A stretch of 64,000 bases of DNA from Lederbergia citri (lineage in GTDB: Bacteria; Bacillota; Bacilli; Bacillales; Bacillaceae_C): assembly GCF_018343625.1 (NCBI RefSeq), contig NZ_JAGYPG010000001.1, positions 1,375,411 to 1,439,410 on the forward strand, in the 5' to 3' direction. Below are positions 48,683 through 56,968 of the stretch, piece after piece. The notes under the pieces were generated by a model. That model was not told where the DNA came from. It saw only the letters and a list, made by a program, of their open reading frames with translations, and made no database searches. The translations under genes were made by a program, and so were the position numbers. How positions within the stretch are numbered: position 1 is the first letter of the stretch; each line of letters starts with the position of its first letter.

Positions 48683-48992
48683 AGGAAGCGCGTCATCAGC
48701 GACCAACAGGCCCACAGGATGTGGGTTCGTCGTCGAAGACATAAGGGACATGGATGTCTTAAGATTGACGTTCCTCTCTACGGTTCTGACGAGTAAATGA
48801 TACAGAATACGTCACGAAAAGTGGAAGGGTCAGATTAAAGAAGGAAGGCTAAGGTCACAACATCCCCGTTGCTTTATGACCTCGAAGGGCTAGGCTATAT
48901 GAGCTAGACACTTGGCGGGTGGTGCTGTTTCTCGTAGGAAGAAATCAAAACTTGCTAGTAGCCGGCGCTTGCGCTAGTCGGAAACTCATTTC
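48683..48992. repeat. GC-richer hairpin-rich block, repeat or structured RNA
   Basis: About 310 bases with higher GC than the surroundings and no protein. It contains several short perfect hairpins: CCCACA-GGA-TGTGGG (48711-48725), AAGACAT/ATGTCTT (48736-48760), AGGTCA/TGACCT (48852-48882) and a CTAG..CTAG stem near 48890-48907. Its right end (ACTTGCTAGTAGCCGGCGCT then TGCGCT) is related to the repeat at 22975-23109. It could be a longer member of a dispersed repeat family, a decayed mobile intron, or an expressed RNA. It marks the end of the conserved gene block. Confidence 0.5.
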
Positions 48993-49041
48993 AGAAAGTT
49001 GCCTACAAAGTATCCAATAATAATTTCCTGGTAAAGTAAGA

Positions 49042-49070
49042 AAGAGGCTGCCCACATTGAGCAGCCTCTT
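49042..49070 (-). terminator. Terminator of the sugar operon
   Basis: Stem AAGAGGCTGC/GCAGCCTCTT with nine-base loop and TTTCTTAC on the minus strand, 12 bases after the last gene of the operon. Confidence 0.9.
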
Positions 49071-49082
49071 AACCATTAAAAA

Positions 49083-49937
49083 TTATTCTAATTCCGCAAC
49101 AGCATACACTTTCTTATATGCTTTTCCCGATTTTTCCGCCAATAATTTTGCAGATTCAGTCAGTGGCTCTTTTGTTAATATTTCCTGTGTAACTGAACCT
49201 TTATATCCAATTTGATTCAATGCTTTTAAGAATCCAGCTAAATCAATAACACCTTCACCTGGATAGAGGCGATCATTATCCAAAACTTCTTCAACAGGAA
49301 CATCCTTTGCATCATTTAAATGTACATGAGTTATTTGTTCTGGACGTAAAGCGAATAAGTCATCAATTGTTCCGCTAATTGTATACCAATGATAGCTATC
49401 CAATAATAAACCTACATTTGGTTCTCCAATAGCATCAATCCAATCAAGTGTATCTTTCATTTCCCATATAAATGGATTTTTCCAGGCAGTCCTTAAATGA
49501 TGAGGGCCAACGAATTCTAATCCTAGGTTTAATCCATATTCCTTTAATATTTGTGCGCATAATCTTAATCTCTTAGTTGCAAGCGCCATGAAATGCGCAG
49601 CATTATAATCAGTAGCAGGAAGAACATATGTACAACAGCTTGTGCATCCGAATTCAGCAGCAATTTTCGCATCATCAAGCAACGTGCTTAATCCTTCCTT
49701 AAATTGCTCCTCAGATTGTCTCCATTCTAAAGGCAATCCGATTGAACCAATTGCAACTTTATGCTCTTTTAAAAACGCTTTCGCATTATCCAAACCTTTT
49801 TCTTCTACAAAATTTCTCAAATCTTGTCCTGATGTATCAACAGAACCAAATCCATTCTCAGAGGCTAGAATAATAAGTTCCTCTAAATTTTTTACTTGGC
49901 CTAAACCTGCTGTACTTAACCCTTTAATCATTTCCAT
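49083..49937 (-). CDS. Xylose isomerase-like TIM barrel (sugar isomerase/epimerase)
   Basis: 284 residues, AP_endonuc_2 superfamily. Metal ligands expected in this fold are visible: Glu in LNLGLEFVGPHHLRT, Asp in VGLLLDSYHWYTISG, His in ITHVHLNDAKD and Glu in GSVTQEILTKEP; GEGVIDL follows as in IolE/IolI-like members. The family includes isomerases, epimerases, dehydratases and 3-keto-glycoside lyases, so the reaction is not predictable. Last gene of the operon, 93 bases after the Gfo/Idh gene, the largest gap within the lower half. Confidence 0.85.
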   Translation of the reverse strand: MEMIKGLSTAGLGQVKNLEELIILASENGFGSVDTSGQDLRNFVEEKGLDNAKAFLKEHKVAIGSIGLPLEWRQSEEQFKEGLSTLLDDAKIAAEFGCTSCCTYVLPATDYNAAHFMALATKRLRLCAQILKEYGLNLGLEFVGPHHLRTAWKNPFIWEMKDTLDWIDAIGEPNVGLLLDSYHWYTISGTIDDLFALRPEQITHVHLNDAKDVPVEEVLDNDRLYPGEGVIDLAGFLKALNQIGYKGSVTQEILTKEPLTESAKLLAEKSGKAYKKVYAVAELE

Positions 49938-50030
49938 TTCCCCCTCTATTAATCTAAGCTATATTATTTCAATATTTTGTTGTTCCCAGAAAAGAGACCT
50001 GACAAAAAACGTTGCCAAGTCTCTAGAAAA

Positions 50031-51017
50031 TTAGGATGTTATTTTATCATTTTCTCCTAGAGGCTGATAACCAGCTGCTTTATAAATCATTTCTGTAAGC
50101 TTTACTACTTCTCTCGCAAACTGACCAGGCACCAAGACTTCATGCTTGCCTAGAATAGCATCTATAAAGCTTTTATCTTGATTGGTAGTTTGTTGCGGAA
50201 GCTGTGGAGTGATTGGTTCTTCACCTAAGCGGCGAATCGTAATTTTACCATTATCATAAAAGATTCCGCCGTTTTCTCCACAAAACACGTAAGTTTCGTG
50301 CCAACATGGTGCAAATCCCACGATATTTAAACCAGCCACTACACCATTTTCAAATCGAATTGACGTAAATGAATCTAATTCAACAGGAGATTGATGTTTT
50401 TCCATTTGTGTTGAAACTTCCACAGGAGATAATCCAGTCGTCCATAGGAGAACATCAACAATATGACTGCCCGAATCCATCAACATTCCCCCACCAGAAA
50501 GCGATGGAACTTGTCTCCAACTGCCGACAGTACCTTGTCCCCACTCTTGATATAGAGAAGCAGTTACGGAAGTTAAGTTTCCGATTTCACCATTTGCAAT
50601 AGCGTTACGAATAAATAAAAATTCAGGTTGGAAATGGCGTTGGTATGATACTTGAAGTATTTTCCCAAGCTTTTCTGCAGTCTCAATTAATTCGTCAGCT
50701 TCTTTTTGTGAACAAGCCATCGGTTTTTCAATTAACACGTGACAGCCGTTATTTAGGGCGTCCATCGCCTGTTGGAAATGAAGCGTATGTGGTGAACAAA
50801 TGACAACTGCATCGAGCTCTGAATTCGCAAGCATCTCATTATGATCCGTAAATTCTATAACCCCTTCTATTTGGTGCTCAGAAATAATTCTTTCCCTATT
50901 TTGAGCACTTGGATCTGTTATGGCAACAATTGCTACATCCTCTAATTCTTTTAATTGTCTTGCATGCCAATGCGCAATGCCACCTGTTCCAATCATTCCG
51001 ACTCGAATTTTCCCCAT
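50031..51017 (-). CDS. Gfo/Idh/MocA family NAD(P)-dependent sugar oxidoreductase
   Basis: About 328 residues from ATG 51017 (GGATGGGG upstream; upstream start at 51062 lacks a site). Rossmann start RVGMIGTGGIAHWHARQL, the EKP motif as HVLIEKPMACSQKEA, and a C-terminal alpha/beta sheet domain with catalytic Asp/His region DSGSHIVDVLLW. Such enzymes oxidise a hydroxyl of cyclic sugars or inositols (C1 or C3). Downstream of the lactonase gene, so a sugar-to-lactone oxidation is one option. Confidence 0.9.
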   Translation of the reverse strand: MGKIRVGMIGTGGIAHWHARQLKELEDVAIVAITDPSAQNRERIISEHQIEGVIEFTDHNEMLANSELDAVVICSPHTLHFQQAMDALNNGCHVLIEKPMACSQKEADELIETAEKLGKILQVSYQRHFQPEFLFIRNAIANGEIGNLTSVTASLYQEWGQGTVGSWRQVPSLSGGGMLMDSGSHIVDVLLWTTGLSPVEVSTQMEKHQSPVELDSFTSIRFENGVVAGLNIVGFAPCWHETYVFCGENGGIFYDNGKITIRRLGEEPITPQLPQQTTNQDKSFIDAILGKHEVLVPGQFAREVVKLTEMIYKAAGYQPLGENDKITS

Positions 51018-51072
51018 AATTACCCCATCCTTTTCATGAAAGTCTTTAAACACAAATATCAAAAGATTATGT

Positions 51073-52137
51073 TCATTCTAGGAATTTAATGCATACTGGT
51101 TCAGATACATAGATTGTATGAATTGGTTCGGACAATAGACCGGTTTCTTCATCTATATCAAATATTTTGATAGAATCCGAGTTTTGATTTGCAGCGAGTA
51201 AATATTTTCCATTCGGCGAAATTGTAAAGTTCCGAGGTGTTTTACCATAAGTGGAAGAATTCCCTACACGTGTTAACGAACCTTCATTTTGCTCGATTTG
51301 AAAAATAGTTACACTATCGTCACCTCTATTAGAGGCATATAAAAACTTTCCATTCGGAGCAATATGAATATCGGCTCCGCTATCTTCCATTAAGTTGCTT
51401 TCAAGTAAAGTTGGAATCGTCTGGTGTAATGTTAAAGTATCCGCCTCCATTTTAAAAACACAAATTGTACAGTCTAGTTCGTTAATGACATATGCATAAG
51501 GAAGATTAGGATGGATAACAAGATGTCTTGGTCCTGCACCCGAATGTACATTTATTTCTTTGAAGGCGCTAAATTTACGATTTTTATGATCCAATTTATA
51601 GATAAAAATTTTATCCAAACCAAGATCAGGCACGTAAGCAAATTCTTTAGTTGCATCTAAAATGATTGAATGTGGATGTGGCCCTTCCTGCCGATCAGGT
51701 CGAATGCTTTTTCCCGAATGCTGAACCAAATCATCTAATGGTTTGATATAACCAGCTTCATCAACAGAAAACCGACAAATGTTTCCGCCACTATAATTAA
51801 CTACATATAAGTTGTTACCACTATTATCTACACTTAAATGGCAAGGCGCACCTCCATTTGTAGGCTGTGCATTTATATATTCCAATCTTCCAGTTTCTTT
51901 ACAGACTTTATACGAAAAGACTTGGCCACCTTCTTTTCCATCAGTCATAGCTGTTTCACTTACTGCAAATAAATAATTATTCTTCTCGTCGATGCTTATA
52001 AAGGAAGGGTTTTCAATTCCATCAACACTACCAATATGGGTGGCAGATCCATCGTTTTCATTAAACGAAAAGATATTTATTCCCGTTGGATTTTTATTTG
52101 TATATGAACCAACAATAAACATCATATTATTCTTCAT
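51073..52137 (-). CDS. Lactonase family seven-bladed beta-propeller (YbhE/Pgl-like)
   Basis: 354 residues. Starts FIVGSYTNKNPTGINIF, with repeated blades such as SFISIDEKNNYLFAVSE, PHPHSIILDATKEFAYVPDLG, GPRHLVIHPNLPYAYVINEL and PRNFTISPNGKYLLAANQNSD, the pattern of Pfam Lactonase (6-phosphogluconolactonase YbhE type). No signal peptide, so cytoplasmic. Starts on the TAATG overlap with the SDR gene, implying a coupled oxidation and lactone hydrolysis. Confidence 0.9.
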   Translation of the reverse strand: MKNNMMFIVGSYTNKNPTGINIFSFNENDGSATHIGSVDGIENPSFISIDEKNNYLFAVSETAMTDGKEGGQVFSYKVCKETGRLEYINAQPTNGGAPCHLSVDNSGNNLYVVNYSGGNICRFSVDEAGYIKPLDDLVQHSGKSIRPDRQEGPHPHSIILDATKEFAYVPDLGLDKIFIYKLDHKNRKFSAFKEINVHSGAGPRHLVIHPNLPYAYVINELDCTICVFKMEADTLTLHQTIPTLLESNLMEDSGADIHIAPNGKFLYASNRGDDSVTIFQIEQNEGSLTRVGNSSTYGKTPRNFTISPNGKYLLAANQNSDSIKIFDIDEETGLLSEPIHTIYVSEPVCIKFLE

Positions 52138-52922
52138 TACTTCATCTCACCCCAACCATAACCAGCCTCTGGTCTAACATCCTCTGGCATACCTGGTAAA
52201 ATTAGTCCCCCGTCAATTTTGATTGTCTCCCCTGTTATATAGGAAGCTTGCTCTGAAATGAGCCATGCAACAGCTTGGCCAATGTCTTTTGGTGTACCTA
52301 CCCGTTTCAAAGGAATTTTACCGCCAAGTTTTTTTGAATGCTCTTCATTTCCCTCCCGAACCTTTGTTGCACCGGGGGCAATACAATTTACTCGAATTCC
52401 GAAATGTGCACATTCCAATGCAACAGATTCAGTTGCACGAATCAAGGCTGCCTTTGTCGCTCCATAAACAGCATCGTCTGGATAGGCTCGTTTCCCCCTT
52501 GTCGAGGCGATGTTGATAATACTGCCTTTAATCTGTTCTCGAATCATATATTTTGCAACAGCTTTCATTATTAGTAATGGCGCTTTAAGGTTAAGGTTGA
52601 GCAAATGATTTATGTCGTTTGCATCCATTTCCGATAATGGGCTTTTAATGGTTACTCCGGCATTATTAATGACTACATCAAGCCTTCCTAAAATATCAAG
52701 CGATGTTTGAACAAGATTCATTGCTGTTTTTTCGTCTGCCAACTCTGCATAAAGAGCTATACATTTGTTACCATACTCTTTTTGAACCATATTGACGACT
52801 TTATCCGCTTCTTCTTTCGCAGTTCGATATGTAAACAAAATATCATATCCATTGGCTGCCAACTCAAGGGCAATCCCTTTTCCAATTCCACGACTAGCTC
52901 CAGTGATTAAAGCGGTTTTCAA
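52137..52922 (-). CDS. Short-chain dehydrogenase/reductase
   Basis: 261 residues, classical SDR. Cofactor motif TGASRGIGKGIALEL, NNAG at VVINNAGVT, catalytic Ser in IINIASTRGKRAYPDD and YxxxK in VYGATKAAL. C-terminal end EDVRPEAGYGWGEMK is unusual for the family. Likely oxidises a sugar or reduces a keto-sugar; the substrate is unknown. Overlaps the lactonase start. Confidence 0.92.
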   Translation of the reverse strand: MKTALITGASRGIGKGIALELAANGYDILFTYRTAKEEADKVVNMVQKEYGNKCIALYAELADEKTAMNLVQTSLDILGRLDVVINNAGVTIKSPLSEMDANDINHLLNLNLKAPLLIMKAVAKYMIREQIKGSIINIASTRGKRAYPDDAVYGATKAALIRATESVALECAHFGIRVNCIAPGATKVREGNEEHSKKLGGKIPLKRVGTPKDIGQAVAWLISEQASYITGETIKIDGGLILPGMPEDVRPEAGYGWGEMK

Positions 52923-53002
52923 ACCCCAGCATCTCCTTAAAAAATATTTAAGAATTACTTATTCGCTTTAAAAAGCTTCGAATCCTCTAAAATGTTTGAA
53001 AT

Positions 53003-53959
53003 TCACCTTTCGATATGGATTTCTTTATTTATAATGGCTTGAACCTCGTCCCAAGTAGGAAGACCTTCCCAATCCCCTTCACTTTGTATGACAAGGGCAC
53101 CTACTATATTTGCTAATTGTACGGATTCTTGGTGACTAAACCCTTTTAACAATCCTGATACAAATCCTGCACAAAATCCGTCTCCCGCTCCAACGGGATC
53201 AATTACTTTTTCGACAGGCATATATGAAAAAGAGTCCACTTTCCCATTTTCAACTAATAGCGTTTCATTATGACCGCCTTTTACAATGGAAACTGCCTTT
53301 AATTCTTTTAGCCTTGAAAAAACTTCATCATCATTACTCGTATCATAAAGTAACTTTAATTCATCCAATCCAGGCAAAAAATAGTTAGCTTGCTCAGCCA
53401 AAGGAAGTAAAGTTTCTCTAGCTTCATCTAAACTCCAAAGCTTTAACCTAAGATTTGGGTCAAAACATATTTTAACACCGTGTTTTTTTGCCATTTGAAC
53501 TGCTTCATAAACGGCATTTCTGGCAGATTCACTAATGGCGCATGTAATTCCTGTTATATGCAAAATTTTAGACTTTTTTATGTATTCCTCTTCTATTTGT
53601 TTTGGACTTAGTTTACTGGCCGCCGATCCACTTCTATAATAATAGACTGATGTTTTTCCAGCTACTGTTTCTCTAAGCATGAAACCAGTCGGAGCTTGAT
53701 CGGTCAATTCTGCTCTTGACACATCTACTCCTTCACCTCTGATTGCTTTTAAAATATATCTCCCGAATGGATCATTTCCTAAACGACTAAACCAGCCAGC
53801 TTTTTGTCCTAATCGGGCTAGGGCAATAGCAAAATTACTTTCCGCCCCTCCAAATGATTTGATAAATTCACTATTATATTCAATTCCTTTCGTATTCATA
53901 GGAGTCATTAAAACCATTGACTCTCCAAATGTAACAACTTCAGGAAATTGTCTGTCCAT
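53003..53959 (-). CDS. PfkB family sugar kinase (2-keto-3-deoxygluconate kinase-like)
   Basis: 318 residues. Ribokinase fold: VVTFGESMVLMTP start, GGAESNFAIALARLGQKAGW, and the ATP/catalytic motif DPVGAGDGFCAGFVSGLL with catalytic Asp. RYxLKAIRGEGVDVS and RSGSAASKLSP resemble KdgK enzymes. The family also includes fructokinases and other ketose kinases, so KDG is only one possibility. It would provide the phosphorylation step of the pathway. Confidence 0.9.
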   Translation of the reverse strand: MDRQFPEVVTFGESMVLMTPMNTKGIEYNSEFIKSFGGAESNFAIALARLGQKAGWFSRLGNDPFGRYILKAIRGEGVDVSRAELTDQAPTGFMLRETVAGKTSVYYYRSGSAASKLSPKQIEEEYIKKSKILHITGITCAISESARNAVYEAVQMAKKHGVKICFDPNLRLKLWSLDEARETLLPLAEQANYFLPGLDELKLLYDTSNDDEVFSRLKELKAVSIVKGGHNETLLVENGKVDSFSYMPVEKVIDPVGAGDGFCAGFVSGLLKGFSHQESVQLANIVGALVIQSEGDWEGLPTWDEVQAIINKEIHIER

Positions 53960-53986
53960 ATTTCATCACCTCTGTCAAAAAGTCGT

Positions 53987-54790
53987 TTACTGTAATTCTT
54001 CCCACCATGCTTTTACTCTTTTTAAACTTTCTTTTACATCTTCAGTAGGGTCATGGTGGTGAGGTTCATGTTCAATCGTTATAGCACCTTCATATTGAAT
54101 TTCTTTTAAGACTGATAGAGCACCTTTAATATCTACAATCCCATCTCCTAGTGTACATGATTCATGAGCCCCTGCTTCTTTAATGTCTTTTAGATGCACA
54201 TGTACAAGATTATCTTTCAATTCACGAATTGCTAGTACATTATCGTAGCCATGAGTGCCGAACCAACCTGTATCAACGGCTGCGCCTATCCACGGAGAAA
54301 ATGGCCCTACTTTATCAATTACCTCTTGTGGTGTTTTTTCAGGATGGTTTTCCAAGCCAACTCGAATTCCATATTTTTCGGCTAAAGGCATAACAATTGG
54401 ACCATTTGCAGGGTGGAATCCTTGTGCTAAAACTGGAGTCCCGATTGCTTTTGATGTTTCGAATATTTTCAAAGATTCTTCAGATGTAATGCCAGGAGAG
54501 CCAAAACCAGCAGTATAAGATACAACAGTCATTTCGTATTGTTTTAAAATGCGCACGGCTTGTTCAATCATTTCAGGTGTAGCATGGATTGGATCTAAAT
54601 GAGCAATCCATAATTCAATTGCATCAAATCCCATATCCTTAGTCATTGAAATCAATTCTTCAAACTTAGAAGAAAACTGCGGTCCATGAAAAGCTTCAAA
54701 AGTTGCTTGATGGCATTTCCCCCAGTCATCGCTATTTTGATAATTTAATTCTTTTGCTACAAAGTTAGCGGTCATAAATGCCCATTCCAT
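53987..54790 (-). CDS. Xylose isomerase-like TIM barrel (sugar isomerase/epimerase)
   Basis: About 267 residues from ATG 54790, because GGAGG lies about eight bases upstream and inside the first codons of a longer reading. Metal-ligand candidates: Glu in GIRVGLENHPEKTPQ, Asp in IGAAVDTGWFGTHG, His in LVHVHLKDIKE and Glu in GAITIEHEPHHHDP. The C-terminal His/Glu cluster and early EAFHGPQF differ from the other three barrels in the window. Reaction unknown; 3-keto-glycoside cleavage or isomerisation fits the neighbours. Confidence 0.85.
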   Translation of the reverse strand: MEWAFMTANFVAKELNYQNSDDWGKCHQATFEAFHGPQFSSKFEELISMTKDMGFDAIELWIAHLDPIHATPEMIEQAVRILKQYEMTVVSYTAGFGSPGITSEESLKIFETSKAIGTPVLAQGFHPANGPIVMPLAEKYGIRVGLENHPEKTPQEVIDKVGPFSPWIGAAVDTGWFGTHGYDNVLAIRELKDNLVHVHLKDIKEAGAHESCTLGDGIVDIKGALSVLKEIQYEGAITIEHEPHHHDPTEDVKESLKRVKAWWEELQ

Positions 54791-54809
54791 TTGTATTTCC
54801 TCCAAATTC

Positions 54810-55634
54810 TTATAAACTATTTACAATACTTTTAATGTGGTCGATTGATTGTTTCGTATAGTGATCATACACACTTGATTCAGTTCGTTGCTCTGAAACT
54901 AAATAAGGATTCGGTACTGATGGTAAAAATTCCATACTGACATAGCCTGAATAATTCATATTCTTTAAAAAAGACATAATAGGTTGAAAATCCGTTTGTC
55001 CTAAACCAGCTGCCTCTCTCGTATTATCTGCAATATGAACGTGAACGAGATGATCTGAAATAGATGTCAATGCTTTGATCATATCTTGTTCTTCGATGTT
55101 CATATGAAAAAAGTCCGCCATCATCTTTACGTTTTCTAACTTTACTTCTTCTACAAATTTTTTTGCAGTATGTAGATTCGTAACTAAGTAGGTTTCATAA
55201 CGGTTAATAGCTTCAATAGCAAGAATGATATTTTGCTGCTTAGCATATTCTCCCACTTCCCGAACACTTGCTATTGCATAGTCCCATTCACCTTCATTTT
55301 CCGAATTAATTTTCCCAACATATGTAGGTACGACAATAACAATAGAAGCATCTAAAGCTTGTGCCATGTCTATACACTTCTTAACGTAATCGATTGCATT
55401 ATTTCTTATTTCAATATTTTGAGAAGAAAGATCTCTCTCCTCGTTATAAATACCACATATGGAGCTGCATTCCATACCATATTTATCCATTAGCTCTCTA
55501 GCTTTAGGAATATCTATTAATTCAGGCTCCCCAGCCAGTTCCACACCATCATATTCATATTTTTTTAATCTTATTAAATTCTCTTCTAAACTTTCATTGC
55601 CAAAAATCCATTGGGTTAGGCTATATTTGAACAA
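54810..55634 (-). CDS. Ketose 3-epimerase-like TIM barrel
   Basis: 274 residues. Among the four TIM barrels this is closest in motif to D-tagatose/D-allulose 3-epimerases: Glu in ILAIEAINRYETYLV, Asp and helix in MMADFFHMNIEEQD, His/Arg in LVHVHIADNTREAAG, GLGQTDF and Glu in YVSMEFLPS. L-ribulose or rhamnulose-type epimerisation is also possible. It lies 19 bases before the next barrel gene. Confidence 0.82.
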   Translation of the reverse strand: MFKYSLTQWIFGNESLEENLIRLKKYEYDGVELAGEPELIDIPKARELMDKYGMECSSICGIYNEERDLSSQNIEIRNNAIDYVKKCIDMAQALDASIVIVVPTYVGKINSENEGEWDYAIASVREVGEYAKQQNIILAIEAINRYETYLVTNLHTAKKFVEEVKLENVKMMADFFHMNIEEQDMIKALTSISDHLVHVHIADNTREAAGLGQTDFQPIMSFLKNMNYSGYVSMEFLPSVPNPYLVSEQRTESSVYDHYTKQSIDHIKSIVNSL

Positions 55635-55762
55635 TTCTTATCCCCCCTCAACAATTCATGTTGTAAAGAAAACCACCAATAATATATTCTATAAAGATTC
55701 TTTTTTTCCTTGTATTATTAACTGTCATTTAAAAAGACGGGATAAATCCGCCAATACTATCA

Positions 55763-56968
55763 TCATAAGATATCTTCTATATGTCTTATATTTATCGTTT
55801 TCCCTCTTTTAGCCCATGGTACATTTATTTCACTTGGCAATGCCCATTGTTCATAGCATTGGATAAGCTTTTCATCTAACCCTTTCACCCAAGTAACATC
55901 TCTTTCTTTATCTAGTCTTATAAAACTTTCAGGAAATGAAGGAATATCAGGAACTGATTCGTGCATTGCAGCAATGGCTTGTACATGTGGTGTTGCTGCT
56001 TCCGGTCCACAAAGGATATTGTGATCCCCTGTCGCAACAGCATTGATACAAGTGCTTAATTTTTGCAAATGGTCCCTTTCCGGATCAAAGTATACTTTCT
56101 CCGTACCATCTTTAAAGCGTACAACTACTCGGTTGTCATCTTTACCTTCTGATCTATAAATGGTTGCCTTTTCAAATTCATATAAAGAATGTGGTCCAAA
56201 TGAATCTTTTACTGCATGAGTTGCATAATAAAGAATTTCCACATCATCTCTAGTTAGAATTCTTACAGCACATGTATCAAAGCTTTCAATTGGATTGGCA
56301 CGGTACAGCTCTGCCATTAAGTTTTTTAATTGAACACTTGCATCTGTTTTTGGGCCTAATAAATAAAACATATGATGTAGATAATGCGAAGTTGCATTAT
56401 TTGCAACACTATCTAAAATAGGTGCTCCATCGTTGCTGTACAACCGTCCTGCCCAATTATTCCTGTTAAAATATGCAGCGTCTCGTGGCCAATTTACTAT
56501 TGCTTTTAGACGCTTTGGCTTGCCAAACCTTCCTTTCAAAATATCTTGTTTCAAATTTTGGACAGATTCTGTGAAAGACCAGTTAAAACCGATTGCTACA
56601 AATTTTCCTGTCCTATTCCGCATTTCTATTATCTGTTTAGCCTCTTGAGGAGTTGCACACATTGGCTTTTCACAAAGCACGTTACTCCCATGAAGAAGCG
56701 CGTAACAAGTTTGTGTTGCGTGAATATGGATTGGAGTAGATAAGATGGCAAGATCTGCTTTATTGTTAACATAAAATTCTTCGAGTGTAGAAAAGACCGG
56801 GATATTATGTTGTTTAATTCTTTCGTAATTCCCACTTCGTTCTGGATTTGGATCTACTATGCCTACAATACTAGCCTTCAATTTATATCCATTATTAAGA
56901 AGCTTTTCCACATAAATATTTCCATAGCCTCCAATGCCGACTAATACAACTTTCACATCATTTTCCAT
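55763..56968 (-). CDS. Gfo/Idh/MocA family oxidoreductase
   Basis: About 401 residues from ATG 56968, which overlaps the end of the rhamnosidase gene by 11 bases; a TTG at 56998 would add ten residues. Rossmann motif VVLVGIGGYGNIYVEKLL, EKP as VLCEKPMCATPQEA, sheet domain with PRDAAYFNRNNWAGRLY. Longer than the other Gfo/Idh in this window and only distantly similar. Likely oxidises the sugar liberated from, or still attached to, a glycoside. Confidence 0.87.
   Translation of the reverse strand: MENDVKVVLVGIGGYGNIYVEKLLNNGYKLKASIVGIVDPNPERSGNYERIKQHNIPVFSTLEEFYVNNKADLAILSTPIHIHATQTCYALLHGSNVLCEKPMCATPQEAKQIIEMRNRTGKFVAIGFNWSFTESVQNLKQDILKGRFGKPKRLKAIVNWPRDAAYFNRNNWAGRLYSNDGAPILDSVANNATSHYLHHMFYLLGPKTDASVQLKNLMAELYRANPIESFDTCAVRILTRDDVEILYYATHAVKDSFGPHSLYEFEKATIYRSEGKDDNRVVVRFKDGTEKVYFDPERDHLQKLSTCINAVATGDHNILCGPEAATPHVQAIAAMHESVPDIPSFPESFIRLDKERDVTWVKGLDEKLIQCYEQWALPSEINVPWAKRGKTINIRHIEDIL

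Noticed and set aside
49083..53959. Myo-inositol (iol) catabolic operon
   Set aside because: TIM barrels, Gfo/Idh and a PfkB kinase superficially match IolE/IolI, IolG and IolC, but IolD (TPP enzyme), IolB and IolJ are absent and a lactonase, SDR and rhamnosidase are present.
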